Origin: Euperipatoides rowelli
Lineage: Eukaryota; Onychophora; Udeonychophora; Euonychophora; Peripatopsidae
Strand: one strand, 5' to 3'
Length of the DNA: 13,846 bases
Assembly: GCA_003024985.2 (NCBI GenBank)
Contig: PXIH01S0002436.1
In this document: positions 1 through 7,560 of the stretch, piece by piece
Layout of the letters: each line of letters begins with the position of its first letter
Position numbering within the stretch: the first letter of the stretch is position 1
Notes under the pieces: generated by a model
Databases searched by the model: none
What the model saw: only the letters and a program-made list of their open reading frames with translations
Told to the model about the DNA's origin: nothing
Position numbers and translations under genes: made by a program

Positions 1-103
1 TAACGATTTAAAAAGAGCAGATAAAACAATTGAAAATTAGAATAACAAGTGTCTGTTTGAAATATTCTACTCACATTTCACAAGAACCTAGTTTAAAATA
101 TTA

Positions 104-349
104 TGATCAGATTCCATTATCTGCCCACCAATGTCTGACGGTAGTAAGTTGAAATTATCTAGATCGGTGCACAGCTAAAGATTATTTCACCTCTAGATTA
201 TCTAGGGTTCAGGATTACAGTAAGGTTCGGACTGTAAAGAAAATATACTAAAATTGGCAAGAAAAATACTAATTCTACATGCTACTACGTTTTAGTTGTC
301 ATGCGACTCCTAACTTAAATTATGTTGTGGCAGATAACGGAATCTGACC
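104..349 (+). mobile_element. MITE family 1, copy A (non-autonomous DNA transposon)
   Basis: The ends are inverted repeats. The left end reads TGATCAGATTCCATTATCTG and the reverse complement of the right end reads GGTCAGATTCCGTTATCTGC, so about 20 positions match apart from one substitution and a one-base offset. The 8-bp word AAATATTA flanks the element at 96-103 and 350-357 and is taken as the target-site duplication. The interior has no useful open frame, as expected for a MITE. A second copy lies at 2891-3120 in the same orientation. Shared interior words include AGTAAGTTG, AATTATCTAGATCG, TAAGGTT and GGACTGTAAAGAAAATATAC. An 8-bp duplication fits hAT or P-type transposases. The family assignment is an inference, because no coding sequence remains. 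Confidence 0.85.
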
Positions 350-757
350 AAATATTACTGTTGATTTTACTTATAGATTAAATTTTCTTTACTCATTCAA
401 ATAATTTTGATCAAAAATGAGAAACCTACACGTTAAAAAAAAAAGCATAACAGGCTGATTTACAATCGCTAGCGGACATAAACAAAATCAAAGATAGGCT
501 ATGAGTTACGATTTGAATTAAAAAAACAGACTGCTGTTAAATTTAATTTAATTTATATTATTTTATTGAATAATATAAATTAATTTTTAATATGTTTATG
601 ATTTAAGTAATCGCTTTTGTGCAAACAAGGGGAGAGGAAATGTAATTGTAATATTGTAAAATATTCTGTAATTTAGAATGAATAACCGTTTGCTAAAATT
701 ATTCAGTCGGCTACCTGGCTAACCGACTCAATCCTAACTCGCAGTAGCCTACAATGA
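350..757. other. AT-rich spacer
   Basis: There is no supportable gene. The stretch contains short A and T runs and the perfect AT palindrome at 548-583, listed separately. Nothing else with structure was seen. Confidence 0.6.
548..583. repeat. 36-bp AT palindrome (hairpin/cruciform potential)
   Basis: Arms 548-562 and 569-583 are perfect reverse complements (15 bp each, inner part ATTTATATTATT/AATAATATAAAT) around the 6-base loop TTATTG. Pairing continues imperfectly outward. AT palindromes arise by chance in such DNA, but a 15-bp perfect stem with a short loop is long. It could be a foldback remnant. No function can be read from it. Confidence 0.7.
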
Positions 758-823
758 AATGTTTTTTTTTTTTAAATTTTTTAAACATTTATTTTCAAAG
801 ACAATTATTAAAAAAAAAACATT
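758..823 (-). repeat. Small foldback repeat, copy 1 (minus orientation)
   Basis: The ends AATG plus ten T (758-771) and ten A plus CATT (810-823) are perfect inverted repeats. The core at 787-807, ATTTATTTTCAAAGACAATT plus A, is the exact 21-base reverse complement of 2015-2035 in copy 2. Flanking ATGAAATG is also shared with copy 2 in inverted form. The specific core GTCTTTGAAAAT makes a chance A/T match unlikely. This looks like a tiny MITE or foldback element. Confidence 0.6.
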
Positions 824-824
824 C

Positions 825-900
825 CAACAACAACAACAACAAAAAAATATTACTTACCATTCAATTTTTAAAATGACTGTCTGTAACTCCTCCTCCTCCT
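825..900. repeat. Simple repeats (CAA)n and (TCC)n
   Basis: A (CAA)n tract of about five units occupies 825-841, and a TCC/CTCC tract of about four units occupies 887-900. They lie between the foldback repeat and the THAP frame. Confidence 0.85.
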
Positions 901-920
901 AAATATGCTATTGTCTATAG

Positions 921-1178
921 TATACACATTGTGGTGCTATTTTGTTACATAATAAGTTAGAAACTAGCGTTTACGTAGTGTCTTTTGAAAAATCTTCAAC
1001 GTCTTACTGTGGTGCCTTAAATTGCATAAATTCTGCAACAAGTTTAAATCCCTATATATTTTTAAATTACCCAAAGGAAAAAAAATGTTGGCTGCTTGAG
1101 TTGCAAAATTTACGAGTAAAGGATTTGTTGCGTCAAAATATTCGTCTTTGCCAAGTACATTTTAAAGATGGCATTTAG
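921..1178 (+). pseudogene. THAP-type zinc finger domain fragment
   Basis: The frame is open from just after a TAG at 918-920 to a TAG at 1176-1178. It has no ATG upstream of the domain, so it is an exon or a broken copy and not a complete gene. Within it, SYCGALNC gives the first two cysteines (C-x4-C). These are followed by YPKEKKCW with the expected proline and tryptophan, and about 41 residues after the second cysteine comes NIRLCQVHF, the C-x2-H-F end of the motif. This is the C2CH layout of THAP domains, which are DNA-binding and found in animal transcription factors and in P-element and Kolobok transposases. The closing AVPTxF motif is missing. Shifting to the +1 frame near 1171 gives AFRNSL, which resembles the usual continuation after HF, so a single-base frameshift is likely. 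The source gene is unknown: it may be a transposase relic or a host THAP gene. Foldback repeats lie on both sides (758-823, 1996-2064). Confidence 0.72.
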
Positions 1179-1995
1179 GAATAGTCTTATTTCTTTCTTT
1201 TACGTTTAAAGTAAAGTTTTATTTATGTGCAAATTGTTTTTTTTTTGTAAATTATCATTTCGAAGTAGAAATTTGAATTTTATTTTGCATAATTATTAAA
1301 TGAAAAATTAATTTTATAGTTTAAAAAAATACAAAAACATATACAGTAACATACATTACTTTGTAAATCTTTAATGCATATAAAACTGTGTTATGAAAAC
1401 TGATATACAAGATAGATATTTAAGTAAAAAAAATAGAAAGTCAGATCGGTTAATTAGCATCAAAGAAGAAAAGGAGGACCCTATGTGTTTAGCTGTGCTT
1501 GTTTTCGCTTTTTTTTTTTTTTTTTTACAAATAGCTGGACTTTGACCAGAAGTGCTATTCTACGTCACATGATGATAATAAAAATAATGAGACATGCAAA
1601 AATATTTATAATTTTGTAACAAAACATTAGCTATATAGTTAAATAAAGAATAGAATTGAAATTGAATTACGTTCAATTAGGCTATTGTGTTTTTCCAATA
1701 AAGGCTTGAAATTGTATGGACTTTTTCAGAATCATCGTCAAATTCATTAATTGTGCTATTATGGTCCAATTTGTTTAAAAAAAAAAAAACAACAACTTTA
1801 CAACAAGCTGAACAGTGTTCTACTTAGAGCATAAATAATGCAATATACTGTTAAGTAACCTACTCTTTAGAAAATATTTAGTCCTAAAAATAATCTCGGA
1901 CCCCAAAAATAACTTGAATCTTTTTTTTTTGTAATCTCAAACAGAGGGCAGGAATATTCTTAATTTTATCTTTAAATAACTTTTTTTTATTTTTT
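1179..1995. other. AT-rich spacer downstream of the THAP fragment
   Basis: The stretch holds an 18-base T run at 1509-1526 followed by ACAAATAG, which looks like a splice acceptor. After it, 31 codons are open (1535-1627), which is too short to distinguish from chance. No other feature was found. Confidence 0.5.
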
Positions 1996-2064
1996 AATGG
2001 AATTTTATTTTTATTAATTGTCTTTGAAAATAAATAATAATAATAAAATATTAAAAAATCCATT
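1996..2064 (+). repeat. Small foldback repeat, copy 2 (plus orientation)
   Basis: The ends AATGGA (1996-2001) and TCCATT (2059-2064) are inverted, with A/T-rich arms continuing the fold. The core at 2015-2035 is the exact reverse complement of 787-807. Both copies show CATTTCATT or its complement just outside one end. The pair could alternatively be the long terminal inverted repeats of one larger element of about 1.3 kb enclosing the THAP fragment, but no matching target-site duplication is visible outside the pair. Confidence 0.55.
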
Positions 2065-2443
2065 TCATTTGACCTTTAATAAAAAAAAATAGGATTGGTC
2101 AACAACTAAAACATTCTGAATTCAAATCTGAATGATTTAATTTTTTGATAAGTAAGCAAAACTATTGTCCATTGTTTAAAGAGGAAATCAAAATGAATGT
2201 GAGAATGATTTGTGCTAGCTAAGATTTGTTAACTTTCATTCTATTTGGAAAAACAGCAAAATCAATTGTGACAAATTAGAATTCTTAACGAGTTAAAATT
2301 GAATCTGAAATTGATTTGTGATAAAAGTACCCAAAGGCTCTTCATTACTTGGGGGAGAGGAGTTAAATAATATGGAATAAGAGTTGTGAAAAAAGAAAGT
2401 TTCCAATTCTTCACCTGTATGAAAACGATGTTAAAAAGGAGGC
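2065..2443. other. AT-rich spacer
   Basis: No gene, repeat unit or recognisable regulatory structure was seen in this stretch. Confidence 0.5.
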
Positions 2444-2872
2444 GGGGGGGGGGGGGAGATTTTATACATTACTAGTGAAAGAAGTCGATCAGTGGCTACA
2501 AATAAGTTTTAAAAATGTATTTCTGGCTGTTTCTGGAGTAATTGAAGCTCCAGAGTTTGCTATACAGTTGGTAATCAAACTTTGGATCTCCTTTGGGGGG
2601 GAGATTTTATACATTACTAGTGAAAGAAGTCGATCAGTGGCTACAAATAAGTTTTAAAAATGTATTTCTGGCTGTTTTTGGAGTAATTGGAAATCAGAGT
2701 TTGCTATACAGTTGATCAGCAAACTTCCTTTTACATAAATTTTCAAAAAAATTATTCCTAGGAATGGAACACTTCAGAAAACTAAAAATAACCTTGTAGG
2801 ATCTACTTCAATAGGCCTTTCAAATAAATCAAACATCATTGCGCTAGCATGAGCGTTTGAAGAGGAGTAGTT
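2444..2872 (+). repeat. Interspersed repeat family 2, copy A
   Basis: The unit starts at a G run and contains ACTAGTGAAAGAA, then CAGTGGCTACAAATAA, then GTATTTCTGGC. It ends near TCAAACATCATTGCGCTAGC and GAGGAGTAG. The same words occur in the same order on the minus strand from 6204 down to 5218, so this is a dispersed repeat with copies in both orientations. It has no recognised coding capacity and no A-box or B-box that I can see. Its class (SINE, MITE or other) is undetermined. In this copy the first third is tandemly duplicated. MITE copy B begins about 19 bp beyond its end. Confidence 0.72.
2456..2714 (+). repeat. Tandem duplication inside repeat family 2, offset 145 bp
   Basis: Positions 2456-2544 and 2601-2689 are identical over 89 bases except at one position (C at 2533, T at 2678). 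After a short diverged stretch, both continue with the same CAGAGTTTGC and TATACAGTTG (2551-2570 and 2695-2714). Each copy is preceded by a G run: G13 at 2444-2456 and G7 at 2595-2601. The break apparently occurred at the poly-G tract. The near identity implies a recent event. Confidence 0.88.
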
Positions 2873-2890
2873 AATATACATATATTTCTA

Positions 2891-3120
2891 TCAGATTCTG
2901 TTAACTGCACCTCCAATATGGCTGACGGGTAGTAAGTTGGAAATTATCTAGATCGATGCTCAGCGACATATTATTTCACCACTAGATTATCATACGATTC
3001 AGGGTTACGGTAAGGTTAGGACTGTAAAGAAAATATACTAAAATCGGTGAGAAAAAGACTAATTCCATGCGCAACTCCTATCATTAATTATGTCGGTGGG
3101 AAGTTAATGAAATCTGCCTG
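2891..3120 (+). mobile_element. MITE family 1, copy B
   Basis: This is a second copy of the element at 104-349. The left end is TCAGATTCTGTTAACTGCAC. The reverse complement of the right end is CAGGCAGATTTCATTAAC, so one end carries a 4-base indel relative to the other. ATATTTCTA occurs immediately outside both ends (2882-2890 and 3121-3129). That makes the target-site duplication 8 or 9 bp, depending on where the terminal base is assigned. The interior matches copy A in TAAGTTG, AAATTATCTAGATCG, TTATTTCACC and GGACTGTAAAGAAAATATAC. The copies differ by many substitutions, so both are old. Confidence 0.85.
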
Positions 3121-3129
3121 ATATTTCTA

Positions 3130-4074
3130 CTTATTTATTATTATATATTGTAGATTAGATATAGCTAATATTAGTGATCATTGGGGATTTGGGTTAATCC
3201 TGGTTTTATGATTTTTTTTTTTTTGTAATACTTAAGCTTTTGCAGAGATTTCAAATTGATTTGTTTAAAAGGTTCCTAAAATTGTTTTGTGAAATATTGA
3301 AATAAACTTTTCTGTAAACAAAATTGTATTTACAGTATTTGAATATTCTTAACCAATCATTGAATAATTAACTAAATAGGGTTATTATTGGTGAATATGT
3401 ACATTTAATTATTGATTTACATAAATTTAATTTACATGTTTTTAGAATAGCACGATTTTAAAAACACTATCATTTCTCAAATTACAAGGTCAATTATTTA
3501 AAATATCACGGTTTTCAAAAAAAAAAAAAAAATGTAGGGCCTAAGTTGTATGCTTAATTTAGAATAAATATGACAATGAAAATCTGTCAAAATGTAAAAG
3601 TAATGAATCTTCTATGCTTTTGTTAATGTCATGATAGTGTGAGAGTAATTAATTCAATTATTTATTTCAAATTGATTCAAATTCTTTATGGGAATGTTAA
3701 TCTATGAATAAATATTATGCCTATTAGCCTAAATTCAAACCCATCCCTTCTCTAATACCCACATCTATAGGTACAATGATTATCAAATTAACTAACAAGA
3801 GGTTAATAATAGTGAATAGAATAAAAGAAATGCTGTTTTTGTTTCCATCACTTAACATTTCCATTATTTCATATGGAAAATTTATGTTTGATTTACACTG
3901 TTTGATTTACACACTGATTTGCAATAACACAATCCCAGTATAAATCAAGAATTGACTGTATTGGTATTGTCTTATAATAATACTCTTTTGATGATATAAT
4001 AATACCTTAGAAAATAAAATATACGGCATTGACCCAAAATGGAACTCATAAATGTTGTATTAAAGTGACATGGA
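3130..4074. other. AT-rich spacer
   Basis: There are homopolymer runs, for example poly-A near 3520-3533, and scattered AATAAA words. Neither strand shows a supportable frame or repeat copy. Confidence 0.5.
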
Positions 4075-4265
4075 ATTTCATTGAATCTAATTATCTCTTG
4101 AAGTATTCAAATTTCGCTTGAACATGCTAATTAATTAATTATCCAACTGTTAATTTGTATGAGCAATTTCCCCGTGATATAATTGGGAAATAGTCCATGC
4201 AATTGTCTGCGTTATGGTTACTTTTTATTACTACAGTCGCTCAGACAATATTATTTTATTCATTA
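4075..4265. promoter_or_regulatory. Motif-dense block, candidate regulatory element
   Basis: This block lacks the homopolymer runs of its surroundings and contains clustered motif-like words. There are homeodomain-type TAATTA sites in an overlapping array around 4130-4140. ATTTCCC at 4166-4172 faces GGGAAAT at 4185-4191. ATTGTCTG at 4202-4209 faces CAGACAAT at 4242-4249, an 8-bp inverted pair containing GTCTG/CAGAC, the core recognised by SMAD proteins. Such clustering suits an enhancer, but conservation and activity cannot be judged from one sequence. It could also be an unrecognised old repeat. Confidence 0.25.
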
Positions 4266-4397
4266 AAATAGAAACTTCACTGTCATGGAGATTGAGATAA
4301 TAAAAACCACATATTTTTCATTTTAATGTTTTGAAACATACGTTCTCTCATTAAGAGATTTATATTTTTAATCGTTTTTAAAATGATTTTAGGAATA

Positions 4398-4447
4398 GGG
4401 GAGAGGGGATCTCAGGGGATGGGGGATGTAGTAGGGGGAAGGAAGGG
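4398..4447 (+). other. G-quadruplex-capable G-run cluster
   Basis: Runs of four or five G lie at 4398-4401, 4405-4408, 4415-4418, 4421-4425 and 4434-4438, and GGG lies at 4445-4447. The loops between the first four runs are 3, 6 and 2 bases, within the usual range for an intramolecular four-tetrad quadruplex. The tract is an outlier in this AT-rich window. No gene start is visible beside it. Confidence 0.7.
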
Positions 4448-5217
4448 ATGAGGATATCTAGAGCCCTGTTGTAATTTAATTCACAAGGGTTGTGTCAGCT
4501 TGTTAAAATATATTTTAGTCTTGGTTTATTTTAAAACTACTGGTTAAGTAGCTAACATACAAATAGTCTTCATTAGTATTTTGTTTTAAAAACTTTATTT
4601 TTTTTTTTCATTATTGAAACTCTATGTAAATTAGCCTAAGTTAGTTTGCAGGTAACATTGTGTTCATTCCAGAAACAGATTTGTGTGTGTGTGTGTTTTT
4701 TTTTTCAAATTCACAAACATTGTTTGATTTTTATTTGAATCTTTTAAAGCTGTTTACATTTTATTAAAGTTTTCTATATACCATAAAATCATGTTTCCTT
4801 TGACATATTGCCTTCTGTCCCAAGCCTGCAATCTATGGACAGATTTGGGACTAAAAACATGTTAACTATTATTTCATTACCATCCTTATTTTTGTAGCTA
4901 TCAGATTTTTAAAAAAAATTACTACTTAACTGAAAGACCAACTAATTTCTTGATGACATCATAAGTATGGAATAACTTAAAAAAAGAAACAAAATAAAAA
5001 ATAAAATGTGAATAGTGTCCCCACTATCCCCTTGAAGATACCTCACTTCCTTTGTTAGTTCTTGAATACCCAACAGAAACACCTTTATGTTTAGAAAGTC
5101 ATGTGTTATGTTGGTGTATGTCATTGCTAGGGGACAATTTGAAAAATTAGGTGGTGATTGCTAATGTGGAATTATATAGTAAAAAGTGTAGAAATATGTG
5201 TATATTGGGAAAGTTTG
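4448..5217. other. AT-rich spacer with a (GT)7 microsatellite
   Basis: The GT microsatellite is at 4683-4696 and is followed by a T run. A 60-codon minus-strand frame at 4942-5124 starts with ATG, but it ends in a low-complexity hydrophobic tail and resembles nothing I know, so I do not call it a gene. Confidence 0.5.
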
Positions 5218-5327
5218 CTACTCCTCCTCAACAACTCATCCTAGCACAATGATATTTGATTTACTAACTTGAAAGCCCTGCTAAAGAAAATATGACTGAT
5301 GCTCTTTCGAGCTTTCTATGACCTTAA

Positions 5328-6050
5328 GCCAGGCACACACTAGGAGAAAAAAACTTCATAGTTTTCATCTTGGCAGTTTTTTTAATGATGCGAAAGTTTT
5401 CGCAAGAGTAATCTGACACACACTAGGATAAATTTTTTTAATTTGAAAATTTTTATCTTTGTGTGCGAACTTATGTTGTCAAAATGGAGTGACATTCAAT
5501 GACTGCCACATTAATTGATTTGTATATTATTGTATTAAATATATTTATATGCATGAAAATAAATAGGATTTTAAATTCCCAAGCAGTTGCGATTCAGTTT
5601 TAAATATCGAAGCCATTGACCTGTTGTATTACATATGATACCTATGGCTTTCAGAATCGTCATTTTTCATTAAATAAATAAATAGTGGCTTGTGATATTC
5701 CGTTAAGTGCTTGTTATACACACATGGGTATTTTTCTACTTCTTGAATTAATAGTGATATTTCATCGTCGTTCCAGTTTTTGATGGCTTGCTTAGGGACG
5801 CCATTTTTATTTTTTAGTAAGTAAAGTCAAGTCACGTGTTCTCATCGTCAGTGATTGGCTGCGATTTTACACTTCAAAGAGAAAGAATTCAAAAAGTAGA
5901 CCAGAGGTCTACTTTTGAAAGTGGTGAAAAAGTTCTCTTCGAAGTCTGGTTTTCTCTAGAGTTTTTTGACACACACGAGAGTATTTACCTTCGGAGTACA
6001 ATATTATTGCTCGATTCTTCAAAGTAAAATTCTTCTAGTGTGTGCTAGGC
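5328..6050 (-). mobile_element. TTAA-flanked DNA transposon with MADF gene remnant
   Basis: The left end GCCAGGCACACACTAGGAGA and the reverse complement of the right end GCCTAGCACACACTAGAAGA match at all but three positions. TTAA lies directly outside both ends (5324-5327 and 6051-6054). A related word, GACACACAC, recurs inside each end (5412 and 5970 regions). The element is inserted in an older repeat copy, which confirms its limits. At 723 bp it is too short to encode a transposase, but its minus strand keeps a MADF-domain frame (5629-5826). It is probably an internally deleted derivative of a larger element. TTAA targets are typical of piggyBac and Kolobok, whereas MADF/Myb-SANT proteins are typical of PIF/Harbinger. 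The superfamily is therefore undecided. Confidence 0.85.
5629..5826 (-). pseudogene. MADF (Myb/SANT-like) DNA-binding domain remnant
   Basis: The minus-strand frame is open for 65 codons, from a stop at 5827-5829 to the stop at 5629-5631. It contains NWNDDEISLLIQEVEKYP, CVYNKHL and TEYHK. This is the N-terminal pattern of MADF domains: W, then E, then LI..VE..P.LY and a later Y. These domains bind DNA and occur in insect-type transcription factors and in the accessory Myb-like protein of PIF/Harbinger transposons. The in-frame methionines lie only near the C-terminus. An ATG in good context (5804-5802, AAAAATGG) lies one frame away and runs into the domain, so a one-base frameshift between start and domain is likely. 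The second half of the domain is lost. It sits inside the TTAA-flanked element, about 245 bp from its right end, in the position of a transposon gene start. Confidence 0.68.
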
Positions 6051-6930
6051 TTAACTGAGCTCCAAAGTCCATTTATTCTACAGACCGCCTGAGATACACT
6101 TTAAAATTTTATTTGTAGCCACTGGGTGGATTCTTTCACTAGTTTTCCATACCAGAGCTGCCTATTCTCAGTTTCTTAGTTTTTCAAGATTCACCCCCCC
6201 CCCCAATCCTGTTCAGAAATCTAGAATAAGAGAAAAACTTTATTCAACTGTTTGTTTAATCTAATAAAAACTTTACCTCTTAATTTTTATTTTACTCTAT
6301 ATTTTTAAAGGATTGTAATTGCTAGATAAACCGATCTCCCACCCCTTCCCACTTCTCTGTTTGTTACAATTAAGTCATATACTATTATACCATACCACAA
6401 CCAGTTTTTAATCAATTAGAAAGCAGCTTTCAGTTAACAGGGTTAATCTGCTATTAAGATGTCAATTTATTCCTGAATGTATATTTATTTATCCATTTAT
6501 AATTCAAAATTAACAGCCATAACAGACAGTAAAAAGAGATAAAAGATAATAAAAAAATTAAAAAGTTGAAGCATAATTAGATTTTTTTTTAAGTATGATT
6601 AAATTAATCTTTTCAATAATAGTTAAAATAGTAAATTCTTAATCACAAATTATGTCACGCAGAGACGTGATTTTCAATTAAATTTCAAAAACAAGCTGTG
6701 TTGATTTTTTCATCATAATTATTCATATTCATTAACTACTAAAATAATTTTATATTGACCAATTTAACATTTCATTTTTGTCTAAAATGTCCATACTTCG
6801 CATGTGGCTTGAAAGGACCATATAATATACAGTAGTAGATTCAAAAGTGTATTTTACAGCCAGCCAGAATAGTTATATTTTTTAAATATATAAAAACACA
6901 TTGTTACAATGAATATTAGTGAACTATTTT

Positions 6931-6972
6931 CTTTGTTATAACAGGACTTTGTTATAACAGGACTTTGTTATA
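6931..6972 (+). repeat. 16-bp tandem repeat, about 2.6 copies
   Basis: ACAGGACTTTGTTATA occurs perfectly at 6941-6956 and 6957-6972, preceded by the partial copy CTTTGTTATA at 6931-6940. The copies are identical, which indicates recent slippage or duplication. Confidence 0.9.
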
Positions 6973-7137
6973 ACCAAAAACTTTTTTTTTTTTTTACAAT
7001 TAACTGAGTAAAGTATAAATTGAAATATAAAAACTTTCATGCATAATATTTTTTAATCATTCTTCAATTAAAAAAAAAAAGTATATACCGTAGATATGAA
7101 AGAATAAAATTTTCATTTATTTATGTATATAAATTTT

Positions 7138-7150
7138 GGGGATAATCCCC
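7138..7150. promoter_or_regulatory. Perfect 13-bp palindrome GGGGATAATCCCC
   Basis: The arms GGGGAT and ATCCCC meet at a single central A. The word resembles a symmetric Rel/NF-kB-type site and also contains the K50-homeodomain core TAATCC. The surroundings are AT-rich, so the GC arms stand out. Whether it is bound by anything is unknown. Confidence 0.2.
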
Positions 7151-7560
7151 TTTATGTTCAGTTAAGGTTTGGGGATTTAATTTTGCCTATGTCACTTGTT
7201 TTCACTTTAAAACAGAGAAGGGGGTAATAATTTAACTCATCTAGATAACTTAAATATTTATTTTGGGTATGATGTCATACACATACACTGTATATACATT
7301 GTTGTTTATTTAAGCAGTAGTCATACCTATACCATTCACTCATAATAAGTCTGAAATTCATCCAGTTTAATTCTTTGCTCAATCTGTATTGAGTGACAAT
7401 TCTAATTATTTAAATATTTGTTTAGTTGCTTTTAAAATTCCATATAAAACACAGTCGAATATTAGATAGGTGTTTAAGTAATTTTTGTTTGGTGTAGTTT
7501 ACAAATATAGTTTTGGATCACTAACCTAAGGGTTAAAATTGCATTATTATTGGTTTAGTT

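Larger units (their letters stand above)
5218..6204 (-). repeat. Interspersed repeat family 2, copy B (inverted, split by an insertion)
   Basis: Read on the minus strand, this has the same order of words as 2444-2872: a G run (C11 at 6194-6204), ACTAGTGAAAGAA, CAGTGGCTACAAATAA, TGTATCTCAGGC, then GGGCTTTCAAG, AAATCAAATATCATTGTGC and GAGGAGTAG. The two halves, 5218-5323 and 6055-6204, are separated by the TTAA-flanked transposon at 5328-6050. The repeat is therefore older than that transposon. Confidence 0.72.
6205..7552. other. AT-rich spacer
   Basis: There is no gene. Apart from the short tandem repeat at 6931-6972 and the palindrome at 7138-7150, listed separately, I see only homopolymer runs and scattered AATAAA words. 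Confidence 0.5.

Noticed and set aside
1531-1630. Second THAP-gene exon after the poly-T tract
   Set aside because: Thirty-one open codons and an acceptor-like TAG are not enough, and there is no donor after the THAP frame that would join in phase.
2475-2657. Plus-strand 60-codon frame across the tandem duplication
   Set aside because: It starts at a non-ATG codon and merely reads through both copies of the repeat; the second, nearly identical copy does not preserve it as a unit.
4942-5124. Minus-strand 60-codon frame starting with ATG, preceded by an acceptor-like CCCCTAG
   Set aside because: The C-terminal third is a low-complexity hydrophobic run from AT-rich DNA, no family is recognisable, and no donor or polyadenylation context supports an exon.
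5836-6027. Plus-strand 63-codon frame in the TTAA element
   Set aside because: It runs opposite to the MADF remnant, ends inside the terminal region of the transposon and resembles no protein.
6655-6673. TCACG/CGTGA hairpin
   Set aside because: The stem is five bases, within chance expectation, and there is no supporting context.
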